This document shows, piece by piece, positions 29,285 through 38,403 of a DNA stretch of 64,000 nt. The translations under genes and the position numbers were made by a program. The stretch comes from Pseudidiomarina piscicola (GTDB taxonomy: Bacteria > Pseudomonadota > Gammaproteobacteria > Enterobacterales > Alteromonadaceae). The stretch is taken from contig NZ_CADCXY010000001.1 of assembly GCF_902806985.1 (NCBI RefSeq), positions 248,001 to 312,000 on the forward strand, written 5' to 3'. How positions within the stretch are numbered: position 1 is the stretch's first letter; every line of letters starts with the position of its first letter. The notes beneath the pieces were generated by a model that worked only from the letters and a program-made list of their open reading frames with translations, was not told the origin of the DNA and searched no databases.

Positions 29285-30187
29285 ATGCCTGATTCGGCAG
29301 GAAAGCGATTAAACAAGTTTATCAGTGAAAGTGGTTATTGTTCGCGACGTGAAGCGGATCGCTTTATCGAGCAAGGTGCCGTCAAAATTAATGGCAAACC
29401 TGCCGAGTTAGGCGTTCAGGTCATGCCGGGCGATGTAGTGATGGTCAATGGGCACACGATTAAACCGACTAACAAAGAAAGCTTTGTGTTTATCGCTCTC
29501 AACAAGCCAGTTGGTATTGTTAGCACCACGGACTCAGCTGAACCCAAGAATATGGTGAAGTTTGTTGGCCATAAAACTCGGATTTTCCCAATAGGCCGCT
29601 TGGACAAAGACTCACAAGGGTTAATCTTTTTAACCAGCAATGGCGACTTGGTGAATAAGATATTGCGCGCGGGTAATCAGCATGAGAAAGAGTATGTGGT
29701 AACCGTTGATCGACCCATCACCAAAGACTTTATTGATGGTATGCGTGGCGGTGTGCCTATTCTTGGGACGAAAACTAAGAAGTGTAAAATTCGTCAAGAG
29801 TCTCAGTTTGTATTCCGGATGATTTTAACTGAAGGTATGAACCGGCAGATCCGCCGCATGTGCGAGTATTTTGGCTACGACGTTCGTAAGCTTGAGCGGG
29901 TGCGCATCATGAATGTTAGCTTAGGTAAATTGCAGGTAGGGCAGTGGCGTAATCTTACAGAGAGTGAATTAGCTGAGCTGATGAAGTCGATTGAGCATTC
30001 GTCATCGGAAGCGCCAGAGGGCCATCGTCGCCGTAAACCAGTCCAAAGAGCGACAACCCAGCAAGGCCGCCAGCGGCAGGACTCGCCAAGGGCGAAGTCT
30101 CGTCACCCTCGACGAGGCGACGACTCGCAAGTGGGCCGCCGTAAATTGCGTTTAAATCGAACGACCGAGAAGAAACCAACTAAATAA
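29285..30187 (+). CDS. rluF: 23S rRNA pseudouridine synthase RluF-like
   Basis: 300-residue RsuA-family pseudouridine synthase. The N-terminal S4 RNA-binding domain is [33 protein letters not shown]. The catalytic Asp is in [10 protein letters not shown]; later [25 protein letters not shown] supports RluF, which modifies U2604 of 23S rRNA. A 70-residue Arg/Gln/Ser-rich basic tail follows the catalytic domain. It is monocistronic and divergent from the VOC gene. Confidence 0.88.
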   Translation: MPDSAGKRLNKFISESGYCSRREADRFIEQGAVKINGKPAELGVQVMPGDVVMVNGHTIKPTNKESFVFIALNKPVGIVSTTDSAEPKNMVKFVGHKTRIFPIGRLDKDSQGLIFLTSNGDLVNKILRAGNQHEKEYVVTVDRPITKDFIDGMRGGVPILGTKTKKCKIRQESQFVFRMILTEGMNRQIRRMCEYFGYDVRKLERVRIMNVSLGKLQVGQWRNLTESELAELMKSIEHSSSEAPEGHRRRKPVQRATTQQGRQRQDSPRAKSRHPRRGDDSQVGRRKLRLNRTTEKKPTK

Positions 30188-30247
30188 GTGGGTGGCTTCG
30201 TTTTGCCGATAGCACAAGACGAGCGCTGCGATACCTTTTACACCTCT

Positions 30248-31321
30248 TTAGCGTTGTATGGCGTTGAACACGCGGCCGATGATGCTGTAGAGGTTGTTCT
30301 GATCAAATTCATAATCAGTTTCAGTATGGACGCGGTGAACGAAAACCAAGTCAGAACTTGGATAAACGCCGAGCATGTGAACGCCGATGCCAGTATGAAA
30401 AAATGCATGGTTGGGTCGTTTCTCGTTGGGATTAATGACATTCCAGAGCATGCCATAACCGAAGTCCATGTACGGATTGGTTACGGAGTAAGACGTAGTA
30501 CTTTGCTCAATCCATTCGCGTGACAAGATGCGCTGGCCATTCCACACGCCGAAGTTCTCAAAAAGTTGTCCGTAAAGTGCCATGTCGAACGATGACATAC
30601 GGAAATGATAGGCTGGGAATTTAGACTTCTCAGGTTCATATTGATAAAAACCATCGACGTCGAGCTGACTGATATCGGTGTCATCATCAATGGTCGTGTA
30701 GCTTCCTTTAAAATCTTGCATACCCAATGGCTTGGCAATTTCTCGGTGGAAGGCGGTGTAGATCGATTCGCCTGTCAATTTTTCAAAGATCGCGCCTGCA
30801 ACGTTAAAGTCCCAATTATTGTAGACGTACTGTTCACCGGGTTTAAACTCACCGCGTGGCGGCATGGCTGCGAGCATGCCTTCTGAGGTTGCGGCCGAGG
30901 GTAAGTAGATACCCGAGCGCGATTGCAGGAGTTGACGTACGGTAGCTTTCTTCTCGGTCGCGGTCAGCGGTGTCGAGTCATCAATGCCCAACTCGGCCAA
31001 AGTAGCATCGAGGTCGATAACACCGCGTTCGACGTAAATGCCGTAAAGCGAATTCAGCATGGCTTTACGGATGGAGTGAATCGTGTGCTTTTCGTGAATG
31101 TCACCAAACTCAAAAAACACATCGCCGTTACGCATCAGAACCATTGACGAGGTGCCTGTGGAGCCCAGAAACTGTTTTAACTCGTTTAGCTTTAAGGTCT
31201 GCTCGCTCATTTTCGGAGCAATGAGCTGCGCCTGTAAATGAGCTGGGTAGTCAGTGTTGTTAAAGCTGCTTAAAAGAAAGGTCGAGGCTACTAGTCCCAA
31301 GCGTATACTATTAAGAATCAT
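30248..31321 (-). CDS. Serine hydrolase of the beta-lactamase (class C/esterase) family
   Basis: 357-residue protein with an N-terminal hydrophobic signal segment. The SxxK nucleophile is S83-I-R-K86. The Y-x-N-type motif is in GEQYVYNNWDFNVAG. GYGMLW and HTGIGVHMLGVYP complete the fold, with HTG in the KTG position. Such proteins act as esterases, DD-peptidases or unknown hydrolases; a true beta-lactamase is unlikely. It is not obviously linked to a neighbour. Confidence 0.85.
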   Translation of the reverse strand: MILNSIRLGLVASTFLLSSFNNTDYPAHLQAQLIAPKMSEQTLKLNELKQFLGSTGTSSMVLMRNGDVFFEFGDIHEKHTIHSIRKAMLNSLYGIYVERGVIDLDATLAELGIDDSTPLTATEKKATVRQLLQSRSGIYLPSAATSEGMLAAMPPRGEFKPGEQYVYNNWDFNVAGAIFEKLTGESIYTAFHREIAKPLGMQDFKGSYTTIDDDTDISQLDVDGFYQYEPEKSKFPAYHFRMSSFDMALYGQLFENFGVWNGQRILSREWIEQSTTSYSVTNPYMDFGYGMLWNVINPNEKRPNHAFFHTGIGVHMLGVYPSSDLVFVHRVHTETDYEFDQNNLYSIIGRVFNAIQR

Positions 31322-31694
31322 AACTTTTCTCGTTTTTTATTAATTAAACCCGCTGGGTGTTGCATAGGCAAGTTGAATTTGTAAACAGATATTAGAGAAA
31401 CAGGCGGACACGATAATGACCTCAAATTGCTAAATTCGACGCGTGATGACGGTGAAGCTAAACAGCGAACGTCAATGAACAAAAGTCGGCAAAATTCAAG
31501 TGATATGGGACGAAGATAACAAATGGAGCTCTTTCGCTACGCTCGTGTCGGTATTGGTAACGCAACTGCAATCAAGCAATACTGCAGATAAAGCTAGCAT
31601 CGTGATAGCGCGCCAATGAATGAAATAAACTGCAGTGCACGCTGTGATGCGTTAGAATGTACATTCTTAACGCTAATAGGATGCACATTTATAC
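31322..31694. other. Intergenic region between serine hydrolase and rhlE-like gene
   Basis: 373 bp without a convincing gene. The only clear structure is a long palindrome at 31649-31673, listed separately. No terminator or tRNA seen. Confidence 0.6.
31649..31673. promoter_or_regulatory. Palindrome upstream of the rhlE-like gene, likely operator
   Basis: The core AGAATGTACATTCT (14 bp) is a perfect palindrome. Flanking GCGTTA and TAACGC extend it to a near-perfect 25-bp inverted repeat. It lies 22 bp before the start codon, where a repressor would block transcription. No regulator gene is adjacent. Confidence 0.55.
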
Positions 31695-32981
31695 ATGACT
31701 TTTTCTGAACTCGGACTTTGCCCGGAAATTCTTACCGCCCTTACACGTCAAGGTTATACAGAACCCACACCTATTCAAGAACAAGCAATTCCCCCCGTAC
31801 TTGCTGGTAACGACGTGATGGCAGCGGCACAAACAGGCACGGGTAAAACCGCAGGCTTTACCTTACCGATTTTAGAAAGGCTCAAAGACGGCGAGCGCGC
31901 GAAGCCCAACACAGCACGCGTGTTAATTCTTACGCCGACGCGCGAACTCGCCGCGCAGGTAGGCGAAAGCGTGGCAACCTACGGTGCTGGCTTGTCATTA
32001 AACTACGCGGTCGTGTTTGGTGGTGTAAAAATCAATCCGCAGATGATGAAACTGCGCAAAGGCGTAGACATTCTCGTGGCCACCCCAGGTCGTTTGATGG
32101 ACCTGTACCAACAAAACGCCGTGCGTTTCCCGAAACTAGACGTGTTGGTACTTGATGAAGCCGATCGCATGCTCGACATGGGCTTCATCCACGACATTAA
32201 GAAAATTATTAAGTTGTTGCCGGCGAAGCGCCAAACACTGATGTTCTCGGCGACCTTCTCCAATGATATCCGTACGCTGGCGAAAAGCCTGGTTAACAAC
32301 CCGGTTGAGATATCTGTGGCACCGCCGAACTCTACTGCGGAGCGCATTGAACAAATCATGTATGCGGCTGCGAAGAGCGAAAAGCCACGCATGTTGATGC
32401 AAATTCTCCGCAATTTGAACATCCCGCAGGTGTTGGTTTTTTCACGCACTAAACACGGTGCCAACCGATTAGTTCGACAATTACATGGTGACGGTTTTTT
32501 AGCGGCCGCTATCCACGGCAATAAAAGCCAGGGCGCTCGAACTAAAGCATTAGCAGACTTTAAAGCTGGCGAAGTACAAGTGCTGGTAGCGACTGATATC
32601 GCCGCACGAGGGCTAGACATTGACAAGCTACCCTATGTTATTAACTACGACTTACCACAAGTTGCGGAAGACTACGTGCATCGCATTGGCCGCACAGGTC
32701 GTGCCGGTCAGGTCGGACACGCAATTTCATTGGTGATGGACGAAGAGTTCAAAACCTTAAAGGCAATTGAAAAGCTGATTGGCCAACCGATTGAGCGCCA
32801 TAAGTTGGAAGGCTTTGCTGACGTGCAGCTGACCGGCAAAACGCCACCACCGAAGCAGGGCCAACGAGGCCAGCGACAACCTCGTAAACCGCAAGGTAGC
32901 GGCGGCAACAAGCGTGCAGGTGGCAATGGCAACAAAGGTCGTGATGCCAACCGTGGTAATAATCATCGTAAGGGTGATTAA
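31695..32981 (+). CDS. rhlE: DEAD-box ATP-dependent RNA helicase, RhlE-like
   Basis: 428-residue RNA helicase. Q motif [14 protein letters not shown], motif I AQTGTGKT, motif Ia [12 protein letters not shown] in [16 protein letters not shown], and motif [12 protein letters not shown] are all present. The C-terminal 60 residues are Arg/Gly/Asn/Lys-rich. RhlE-type helicases remodel rRNA during ribosome assembly and act in RNA decay. An operator-like palindrome precedes the gene. Confidence 0.92.
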   Translation: MTFSELGLCPEILTALTRQGYTEPTPIQEQAIPPVLAGNDVMAAAQTGTGKTAGFTLPILERLKDGERAKPNTARVLILTPTRELAAQVGESVATYGAGLSLNYAVVFGGVKINPQMMKLRKGVDILVATPGRLMDLYQQNAVRFPKLDVLVLDEADRMLDMGFIHDIKKIIKLLPAKRQTLMFSATFSNDIRTLAKSLVNNPVEISVAPPNSTAERIEQIMYAAAKSEKPRMLMQILRNLNIPQVLVFSRTKHGANRLVRQLHGDGFLAAAIHGNKSQGARTKALADFKAGEVQVLVATDIAARGLDIDKLPYVINYDLPQVAEDYVHRIGRTGRAGQVGHAISLVMDEEFKTLKAIEKLIGQPIERHKLEGFADVQLTGKTPPPKQGQRGQRQPRKPQGSGGNKRAGGNGNKGRDANRGNNHRKGD

Positions 32982-33075
32982 CGCGTTCTATAGTTTTACC
33001 GCCGCCGACGTGCTCTAAGTTAGCTAAGTCGGCGGTGCGTCTTATCTATAATCACAACTATCCTAGTGCAAGAGC

Positions 33076-33369
33076 TCAAGCGGCAGGTTTAATATGAACC
33101 CGCATACCCAGAGCTTTAGCGACCTTCACGATCGTAACGAACTTGGGTGATCCGTCCTTTGAAAGGGCTTTATACAAACTTTCACGGCCTAGGCCGGTTT
33201 TTCTCGCGAGTGAGGACATACCTTGCGCGCGCGCAATATCTCCAAGCGCTGCAGCAATAAATGCAGCGTCGCCATCGCTCTCTTCAATTGCGGCTTCAAG
33301 GTAAGCTGCCATCTCTTTAGATGTGCGAAGGTGATCAGCGACATCATAATCATGAAGTTTAATTGTCAT
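33076..33369 (-). CDS. Addiction-module antidote (HigA-like, XRE fold)
   Basis: 97-residue antitoxin of the putative addiction module antidote family (TIGR02684 type). The helix-turn-helix is GMSSLARKTGLGRESLYKALSKDGSPKFVTIVKVAKALG. It overlaps the upstream toxin gene by 11 bp, toxin first. It would neutralise the toxin and repress the operon. Confidence 0.87.
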   Translation of the reverse strand: MTIKLHDYDVADHLRTSKEMAAYLEAAIEESDGDAAFIAAALGDIARAQGMSSLARKTGLGRESLYKALSKDGSPKFVTIVKVAKALGMRVHIKPAA

Positions 33370-33667
33370 TATCTGACTCCAAACTTTTTACTAATTTGTA
33401 GGCAAGTTGAATATCGTGCTTTTGGCTCGCCTTGTTGCCTCCACATAGCAAGATAATCAGCACCTGATCGCGTTCGGTAAAGTAAATCCTGTAGCCAGGC
33501 CCTACATCAACTTTCATTTCTGAAACGCCATGTTTCAGATTTCTGAATTTGCCGGGATTACCCATAGCCAAACGTTGGATCCGAGTTTGTACTCGAGCCC
33601 GGCCGCTTAAATCCTTTAGGCGATCCAGCCACTGAATGAAGTGACTGGTTGACTGAATCCGTTTCAT
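33359..33667 (-). CDS. Addiction-module toxin, RelE/ParE superfamily (HigB-like)
   Basis: 102 residues from the ATG at 33667. The family pattern is FIQWLDRLKDLSGRARVQTRIQRLAMGNPGKFRNLKHGVSEMKVDVGPGYRIYFTERDQVLIILLCGGNK (TIGR02683 type). RelE-fold toxins cut mRNA at the ribosome or poison gyrase. Nine more codons are open upstream, but they lie in an operator palindrome, so the shorter start is preferred. Confidence 0.88.
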   Translation of the reverse strand: MKRIQSTSHFIQWLDRLKDLSGRARVQTRIQRLAMGNPGKFRNLKHGVSEMKVDVGPGYRIYFTERDQVLIILLCGGNKASQKHDIQLAYKLVKSLESDNDN

Positions 33668-33675
33668 AGGCAGAG

Positions 33676-33693
33676 TGTATCTTATGGGATACA
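33676..33693 (-). promoter_or_regulatory. Operator palindrome of the HigBA-like module
   Basis: TGTATC and GATACA form an inverted repeat with a 6-bp spacer, 9 bp upstream of the toxin start. This is the position expected for antitoxin-mediated autoregulation. Confidence 0.5.
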
Positions 33694-33906
33694 TTTTACC
33701 AGTATTTTTTATCTCTGAAATTCGGAAAGTGAATCGTGTCGAAAGGTGGCGATAAACTCAACAGGCCTTTCGGTAATAGAACATTTTCCCGCACTGTGCT
33801 ATTCGTAGCTAAAAATACGCAAACCGAAAAAAGCTCATTGAAAAGCGCAGAGTGTAGTCTGCCGCTATAGCGCGGATCAAAAATTTCTAGTAAAGGAGTA
33901 AGCAGA

Positions 33907-34245
33907 ATGAAAACCGATGATATTGGTTCTAACCCTGAATACGAAGAAGAGCCTCTTACAGTTGAAGAGGTTGGCAAGTTGTCCGGCGACGTCGTACTTG
34001 AATTTGGTGCGCCATGGTGTGGCCATTGCAAGGCTGCACGTCCTGCGATAGAAGAAGCCGTAGCTGAACATCCAGAACTGCGTCATATCAAAATATACGA
34101 CGGCAAGGGCAAACGGGTTGGGCGAATGTTCAAGGTCAAGCTTTGGCCGACCTTGATACTCCTGCGCGACGGCAAGGAAGTGGATCGTCTGGTGCGGCCA
34201 CTACGTGCTGACGAGGTTCGCCAGTTAGTTTCGCAGGCCAGCTAA
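33907..34245 (+). CDS. Thioredoxin family protein
   Basis: 112-residue cytosolic thioredoxin-fold protein with a WCGHCK active site (C38, C41), as in protein disulfide isomerases rather than WCGPC of thioredoxin. The cis-Pro is in KLWPTLILLRDGKEV. The N terminus is acidic and has no signal peptide. AAAGGAG precedes the ATG by 8 bp. The partner is unknown. Confidence 0.87.
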   Translation: MKTDDIGSNPEYEEEPLTVEEVGKLSGDVVLEFGAPWCGHCKAARPAIEEAVAEHPELRHIKIYDGKGKRVGRMFKVKLWPTLILLRDGKEVDRLVRPLRADEVRQLVSQAS

Positions 34246-34260
34246 ACGCTGCACATTGCG

Positions 34261-35058
34261 TTACATAGGCTTAAAATCATAGATAACGACAGAACTTTGA
34301 TCATCTGCATAATCCGGCCTGTCGAACTTTATAAGCGTGGGAAAGCCAAAGGTTGGATCGTAGGTAACTTCAATCAACGCATTTCCAGTGGCTTTCTCAA
34401 TGTGTTCTTCTGTGTATTTGAAAAATGCCAATACTGTCTGGCCTAAGCTTGTAGGACTAGTTATTTCATCTCCAGGTTTATAGCCATCCCTTGCTTTGCC
34501 AAGATAAACGACCTTAGATACTTTTCTGTCGTTAACGAAGGTCTCAACCGGGCCGTAGTATTGTGCGAAGAAACAGAAGCAGTTTTCATTCTCGGCAGTA
34601 AAACTATAACTGACTAGTTCGGCTGATTTCCATTTTTCTAGGTTACGATAAAGTTCAGCAAGCAGTCTTTTCTTCCTGTCTGTCATTTCCATAGAGTATT
34701 CAGGATAAACGACCCGACCACCGATAATAGTTCTATTACGCTCAAAAACGGAGAGCCACATAAACTCGGCACATACACCGACTGCTTCAGCTCCCGCTTT
34801 GGTACCCTCGGGAGCTAAACACTGTCCGCGACATTGTTTCTGGCTAGTACAGCTAGATCCTTCTTCGCGGGTGCGGATTCTGCAAATATAACGACCGATA
34901 TCATCGCCACTTAGCGTCCCTTCGGGGTAAAGATCTTCAAACTTTGTCCAAACCCCGTCATTCTTTTCGCAAGCAGCGCGAGTGTCCTGGGGGCTCTCTG
35001 CGTGAGCGTTAGAGATATACAAAAGCAGTAAAACAGCAAGGAAACTTAATAATCTCAT
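34261..35058 (-). CDS. Putative secreted protein, unrecognised
   Basis: 265 residues from the ATG at 35058. A clear signal peptide (MRLLSFLAVLLLLYISNAHA) is followed by a mature part with several cysteines, mostly in the first 100 residues (CEKNDGVW, YICRIRT, CTSQKQCRGQCLAPEG, GVCAEFMW), suggesting periplasmic disulfides. The C-terminal half has FPTLIKFDRPDYADD, similar to DUF6174-type endings seen in other secreted proteins, but this is uncertain. No family is securely recognised. Confidence 0.6.
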   Translation of the reverse strand: MRLLSFLAVLLLLYISNAHAESPQDTRAACEKNDGVWTKFEDLYPEGTLSGDDIGRYICRIRTREEGSSCTSQKQCRGQCLAPEGTKAGAEAVGVCAEFMWLSVFERNRTIIGGRVVYPEYSMEMTDRKKRLLAELYRNLEKWKSAELVSYSFTAENENCFCFFAQYYGPVETFVNDRKVSKVVYLGKARDGYKPGDEITSPTSLGQTVLAFFKYTEEHIEKATGNALIEVTYDPTFGFPTLIKFDRPDYADDQSSVVIYDFKPM

Positions 35059-35209
35059 TTGAAACCTAGTGACTATAGTGGTCAAAAAAACAGACAGTCT
35101 TACATCTGAAGCTTATCAGGCAAGAGCGAACTCAGCTATCAGCTTTGTTATGACAGCAGCGGTAATGCTAACTAGGCTTGTTTCCGGCGTTTTTCGCTAT
35201 GGGTCTGGC

Positions 35210-35536
35210 CTAGTCCTTCGCCTTCAATATCGGCCGCAAGTCATCAAGCTTATCAAACAGGTGCCAAATATAATTCGTGGTGCCATTCTCGCGGTGCGGA
35301 TGCAGATCGGCAAGCGCTGGGTCATCGCAATAACTCTCGAACGCTTCCTTTGACTCCCATTCTACCAATATAAGCACGGTCCGCGGCGTGATATCGCCTT
35401 GCGCGGTTTCCTTGAACTTCCCGAGCGAGATCACCTTGCCGCCGTGGGCTTCAACTTCTTTCGCTGAGCGACGTGCGTAGGCGAGGTATTCGTCTTTGTT
35501 GGCAATATCAAAAAGATTGAGCGCGTAAACAGGCAT
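35210..35536 (-). CDS. DUF1330 family protein
   Basis: 108-residue dimeric alpha/beta-barrel-type (ferredoxin-like) protein. MPVYALNLFDIANKDEYLAYARRSAKEVEAHGGKVISLG and VLILVEWESKEAFESYCDDPALADLHPHRENGT match DUF1330. The function is unknown. It lies next to a deaminase remnant, probably coincidentally. Confidence 0.82.
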   Translation of the reverse strand: MPVYALNLFDIANKDEYLAYARRSAKEVEAHGGKVISLGKFKETAQGDITPRTVLILVEWESKEAFESYCDDPALADLHPHRENGTTNYIWHLFDKLDDLRPILKAKD

Positions 35537-35654
35537 TGGCGAAGCTCCTTGTTAGGTTTATTCGATGATAACCAATTAATAGGCATTGCGCATTAAGCCA
35601 AACTAGCGTGCGCTCGCTAGGAGTTACTTACTGATATCACTAGCTCTATCCGAA

Positions 35655-35840
35655 ATGTCGCGGCTGTATGGGATCCCGCACGTTGTTGTCGGCGAAAACC
35701 AGACTTTTATGGGCGCAGAAGATCGCTTACGCAGCGCCGGCGTGAAAGTAGAAGTGCTGCAAGATGCCACCTGCGTCGACTTGATGAATACCTTTATCAA
35801 TGAGCATCCAGAGCTTTGGAATGAGGATATTGGGGAGTAG
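35655..35840 (+). pseudogene. C-terminal remnant of a nucleoside (cytosine) deaminase
   Basis: 61 codons. RLYGIPHVVVGENQTFMGAEDRLRSAGVKVEVLQDATCVDLMNTFINEHPELWNEDIGE is the C terminus of fungal/bacterial cytosine-type deaminases. The zinc-binding HAE and PCxxC motifs are missing, as is the first ~90 residues. No ribosome-binding site precedes the first ATG. It is a truncated gene. Confidence 0.75.
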
Positions 35841-36198
35841 AGCGCTCTTTAGTGGTTGTCCGCTTTGAGCGAGGAGCGGACGTTAAGAAGTCGCCGAGCA
35901 GATGGATTCATTAGACCAGGAGCGAAAGTTCAAATTGCGGGCGTGCTAGTAACACCAGAGAACAACATAATGGTGTCCGTCGATACTTAAAACAAGAAAC
36001 TGCTTAATGAAGGCTCGTGGCAAGGCTTGCAAGGTGATACTGAAAATGGACAAATTTCCATTGCCATAAGCTCTTATAAATTTAATTGCTCACACTATTT
36101 ATGCACAATAAGCGAATTATCGTTCGACACAATAAGCGAAAAATGCTACAACACAATAAGCGAATAATAGATACGCACGATAAGCGAGTAGAACCACC
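35841..36198. other. Intergenic region upstream of the fic gene
   Basis: 358 bp with no convincing gene. Its 3' quarter carries the four-copy direct repeat listed separately. The 5' part resembles decayed coding sequence, but I cannot assign it. Confidence 0.5.
36104..36188. repeat. Four 13-bp direct repeats at exact 24-bp spacing
   Basis: CACAATAAGCGAA occurs at 36104, 36128 and 36152. A variant CACGATAAGCGAG is at 36176. The period is exactly 24 bp (about 2.3 helical turns). The array ends 10 bp before the fic start codon. It looks like a multi-site operator; a DNA-binding N-terminal domain in the Fic protein could be the ligand. Confidence 0.8.
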
Positions 36199-37755
36199 AT
36201 GGCAACACCTTCTGATAAACTGGCTGATGCCTTAGAAGCACTTCACGATCTTCAGATGAATGGCTCAGTTGCCATACGCTCTGCTGATCTCTCGCGCACT
36301 CACCGAGAACGCCTCGTTCAAAATGGCTTCCTTAAGGAAGTCATCAAGGGCTGGTATGTGCCAGCACGCCCAGATGAAACACGCGGGGAGAGTACGGCTT
36401 GGTATGCCTCCTTTTGGCAATTTTGTGCAGCCTACCTTAACCACTTAAAGGGCGACGATTGGTGCTTATCACCTGAGCAATCTATCGCGCTTCATACTGA
36501 AAATATGACTGTGCCCAAACAGTTATTAATTAGAGCTACCAAAGCACGGAACAATGTAACAGAATTGCCCCACGGCACATCACTATTAGATATTCGCGCT
36601 GCGCTCCCCGAACCGGCTAAGGTGTCGAGCAAAAACGGTCTGCGTATATATAGCCTTCCTGCTGCTCTGATTGCCTGTAGCAAACAGAGCTTTACTCAAA
36701 ACCCAACAGATATGCGCGCGGGACTATCTATGATTAGTGATGCTTCTGAAGTTTTGGATCAATTGCTAGAAGGTGGGCATAGCTCTATTGCTGGCCGTTT
36801 AGCAGGTGCATTTAGAAATATTGGCCGCACTCAAATTGCTGACGATATTATGGGTACAATGCGCGCGGCGGGGTATGATTTGCGCGAAGCAGACCCGTTT
36901 GAGGAAAAATCCATCCTAAGCTTCTCACGACGCGAGCAATCCCCATACGTAAATCGTATACGGCTTATGTGGCAGCATATGCGGGAAACTGTGATAGCGC
37001 ACTTTCCAGCATCCCCGATGCAAACAGTCGACAAAAACGCATATATGCAACATGTTGAAGATGTGTATGTAACGGATGCCTATCACTCGCTTTCTATTGA
37101 GGGCTATCGCGTCACGCCTGAGTTGATCACTCGCGTTCGCACTGGAGATTGGAATCCAGAACAAAACGCTGATGATAAAGAGCGGCTAAATGCTTTGGCC
37201 GCCCGAGGTTATTGGCAGGCTTATCAAGCCGTGCGCAATAGTATAGATCGAATACTCGACGGGCATAATGCAGGAGAAGTCGTCGATAACGATCATCGGG
37301 TATGGTATCGAGAAATGTTTGCGCCGGGGGTGGCGGCTGGTATTCATAAACCTGCCGAGCTTGCTGGTTATCGGAATGCGCCCGTTTTTATCCGTCGTTC
37401 CATGCACTCACCGCCAAGCGGAGAGGCTTTGCGCGATGCTATGCCAGCGTTTTTTGAGTTGCTGAAAGCCGAAGAAAATGCCGCTGTGCGCGTTGTTCTA
37501 GGGCACTTTATATTTGTCTATATTCATCCTTATATGGATGGTAACGGCCGCACAGGGCGCTTTTTGATGAATGCCATGCTTGCCAGTGGCGGCTACCCTT
37601 GGACGATTGTGCCACTTAAAAAGCGCAATAATTATATGGTTGCTCTTGAAGAGGCGAGCGCAAACCAAAACATAGAGCCTTTCACGAAATTCTTGGGTGC
37701 ACTTGTTCAAGCTTCACTGGATGGTGAAGCACAGCCTTCGATTCCGAATGATTAA
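36199..37755 (+). CDS. Fic family protein with AbiEi-like winged-helix N-terminal domain
   Basis: 518-residue protein. The Fic core carries HPYMDGNGRTGR at residues 443-454, matching HxFx(D/E)GNGRxxR, with the catalytic H443; it should transfer AMP (or another nucleotide) to target hydroxyls. The inhibitory motif (S/T)xxxE(G/N) is S297-LSIE301-G302 ahead of the core, so this is a class II, self-inhibited Fic. The first ~65 residues (LSRTHRERLVQNGFLKEVIKGWYVP) look like the winged helix of AbiEi-type antitoxins. No separate FicA-type antitoxin is adjacent. Four direct repeats directly upstream suggest autoregulation by the fused N-terminal domain. Confidence 0.88.
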   Translation: MATPSDKLADALEALHDLQMNGSVAIRSADLSRTHRERLVQNGFLKEVIKGWYVPARPDETRGESTAWYASFWQFCAAYLNHLKGDDWCLSPEQSIALHTENMTVPKQLLIRATKARNNVTELPHGTSLLDIRAALPEPAKVSSKNGLRIYSLPAALIACSKQSFTQNPTDMRAGLSMISDASEVLDQLLEGGHSSIAGRLAGAFRNIGRTQIADDIMGTMRAAGYDLREADPFEEKSILSFSRREQSPYVNRIRLMWQHMRETVIAHFPASPMQTVDKNAYMQHVEDVYVTDAYHSLSIEGYRVTPELITRVRTGDWNPEQNADDKERLNALAARGYWQAYQAVRNSIDRILDGHNAGEVVDNDHRVWYREMFAPGVAAGIHKPAELAGYRNAPVFIRRSMHSPPSGEALRDAMPAFFELLKAEENAAVRVVLGHFIFVYIHPYMDGNGRTGRFLMNAMLASGGYPWTIVPLKKRNNYMVALEEASANQNIEPFTKFLGALVQASLDGEAQPSIPND

Positions 37756-37994
37756 CGAGTAATCAAGATATACCGCGTATGATATTAGTAGATACGTAGC
37801 TTAATCCTGAGAAGCCGGAAGGTCTGAAATACGTACGGAGCTGCCGCACGCGAGTTGACGTTCCAATGGCAGCTCTTGGCACAAAGCGGCCCACCAAACA
37901 CCACAAACTCTGAAATCTATTCGCCACTCCCAAATACAGAATAAACAACCTAAGAGTTGTATTTTGGATAAGAAAACAATATATAGGTTGTTTT

Positions 37995-38189
37995 ATGAAG
38001 ACGCTAAAAGAGCTTAGCAAGCTATTGGTCGAAGAGCGCAAGAAACGCGGGTTGTCACAAAAAGACATGCGTATGTTGATCGGGATGTCGCAGCAACAGT
38101 ATCAGCGCAGTGAGTCGGGGCAGGACCTAACAGTGAGTCAGAGAATGTTTGGGCTGGCAAGCACAAGCACCTTGAGGACTAGGGGCTAA
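37995..38189 (+). pseudogene. Truncated XRE helix-turn-helix (HipB-like) remnant
   Basis: 64 codons. LKELSKLLVEERKKRGLSQKDMRMLIGMSQQQYQRSESGQDLTVS is a good XRE helix-turn-helix. After residue ~48 the sequence no longer resembles the family and stops, so the gene is 3'-truncated or frameshifted. No toxin partner follows. It may still make a small DNA-binding protein. Confidence 0.6.
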
Positions 38190-38403
38190 GCGTGAGCTGA
38201 AGGCCTCCCAAGCTTAAAATACATACAGCAAATGGCGCGGCGGCTACTGGTGAACATATTACTTGCCAATGGTGATACCCTATCTGTGTTCCGATTCTAT
38301 CCCCCAAAGCTTTCGAAACCCGAAAAAGCCTCCTAGACTTGTAGTACGGCTCGTCATATCGAAATGAGTCTAAGTCCGCCGCCCATTGACGGGAGACGAA
38401 ACG

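Noticed and set aside
30188-30523. 111-codon plus-strand ORF
   Set aside because: It is antisense to the 3' end of the serine hydrolase and matches nothing.
32003-32626. 207-codon minus-strand ORF inside the rhlE-like gene
   Set aside because: Shadow of the helicase coding frame; composition and absence of motifs show it is not real.
32990-33035. Terminator after the rhlE-like gene
   Set aside because: CCGCCGAC/GTCGGCGG can pair, but with an 18-base loop and no T run.
36104-36188. CRISPR array
   Set aside because: Repeats are 13 bp with 11-bp gaps, too short and too close; no cas gene nearby. They look like operator repeats.
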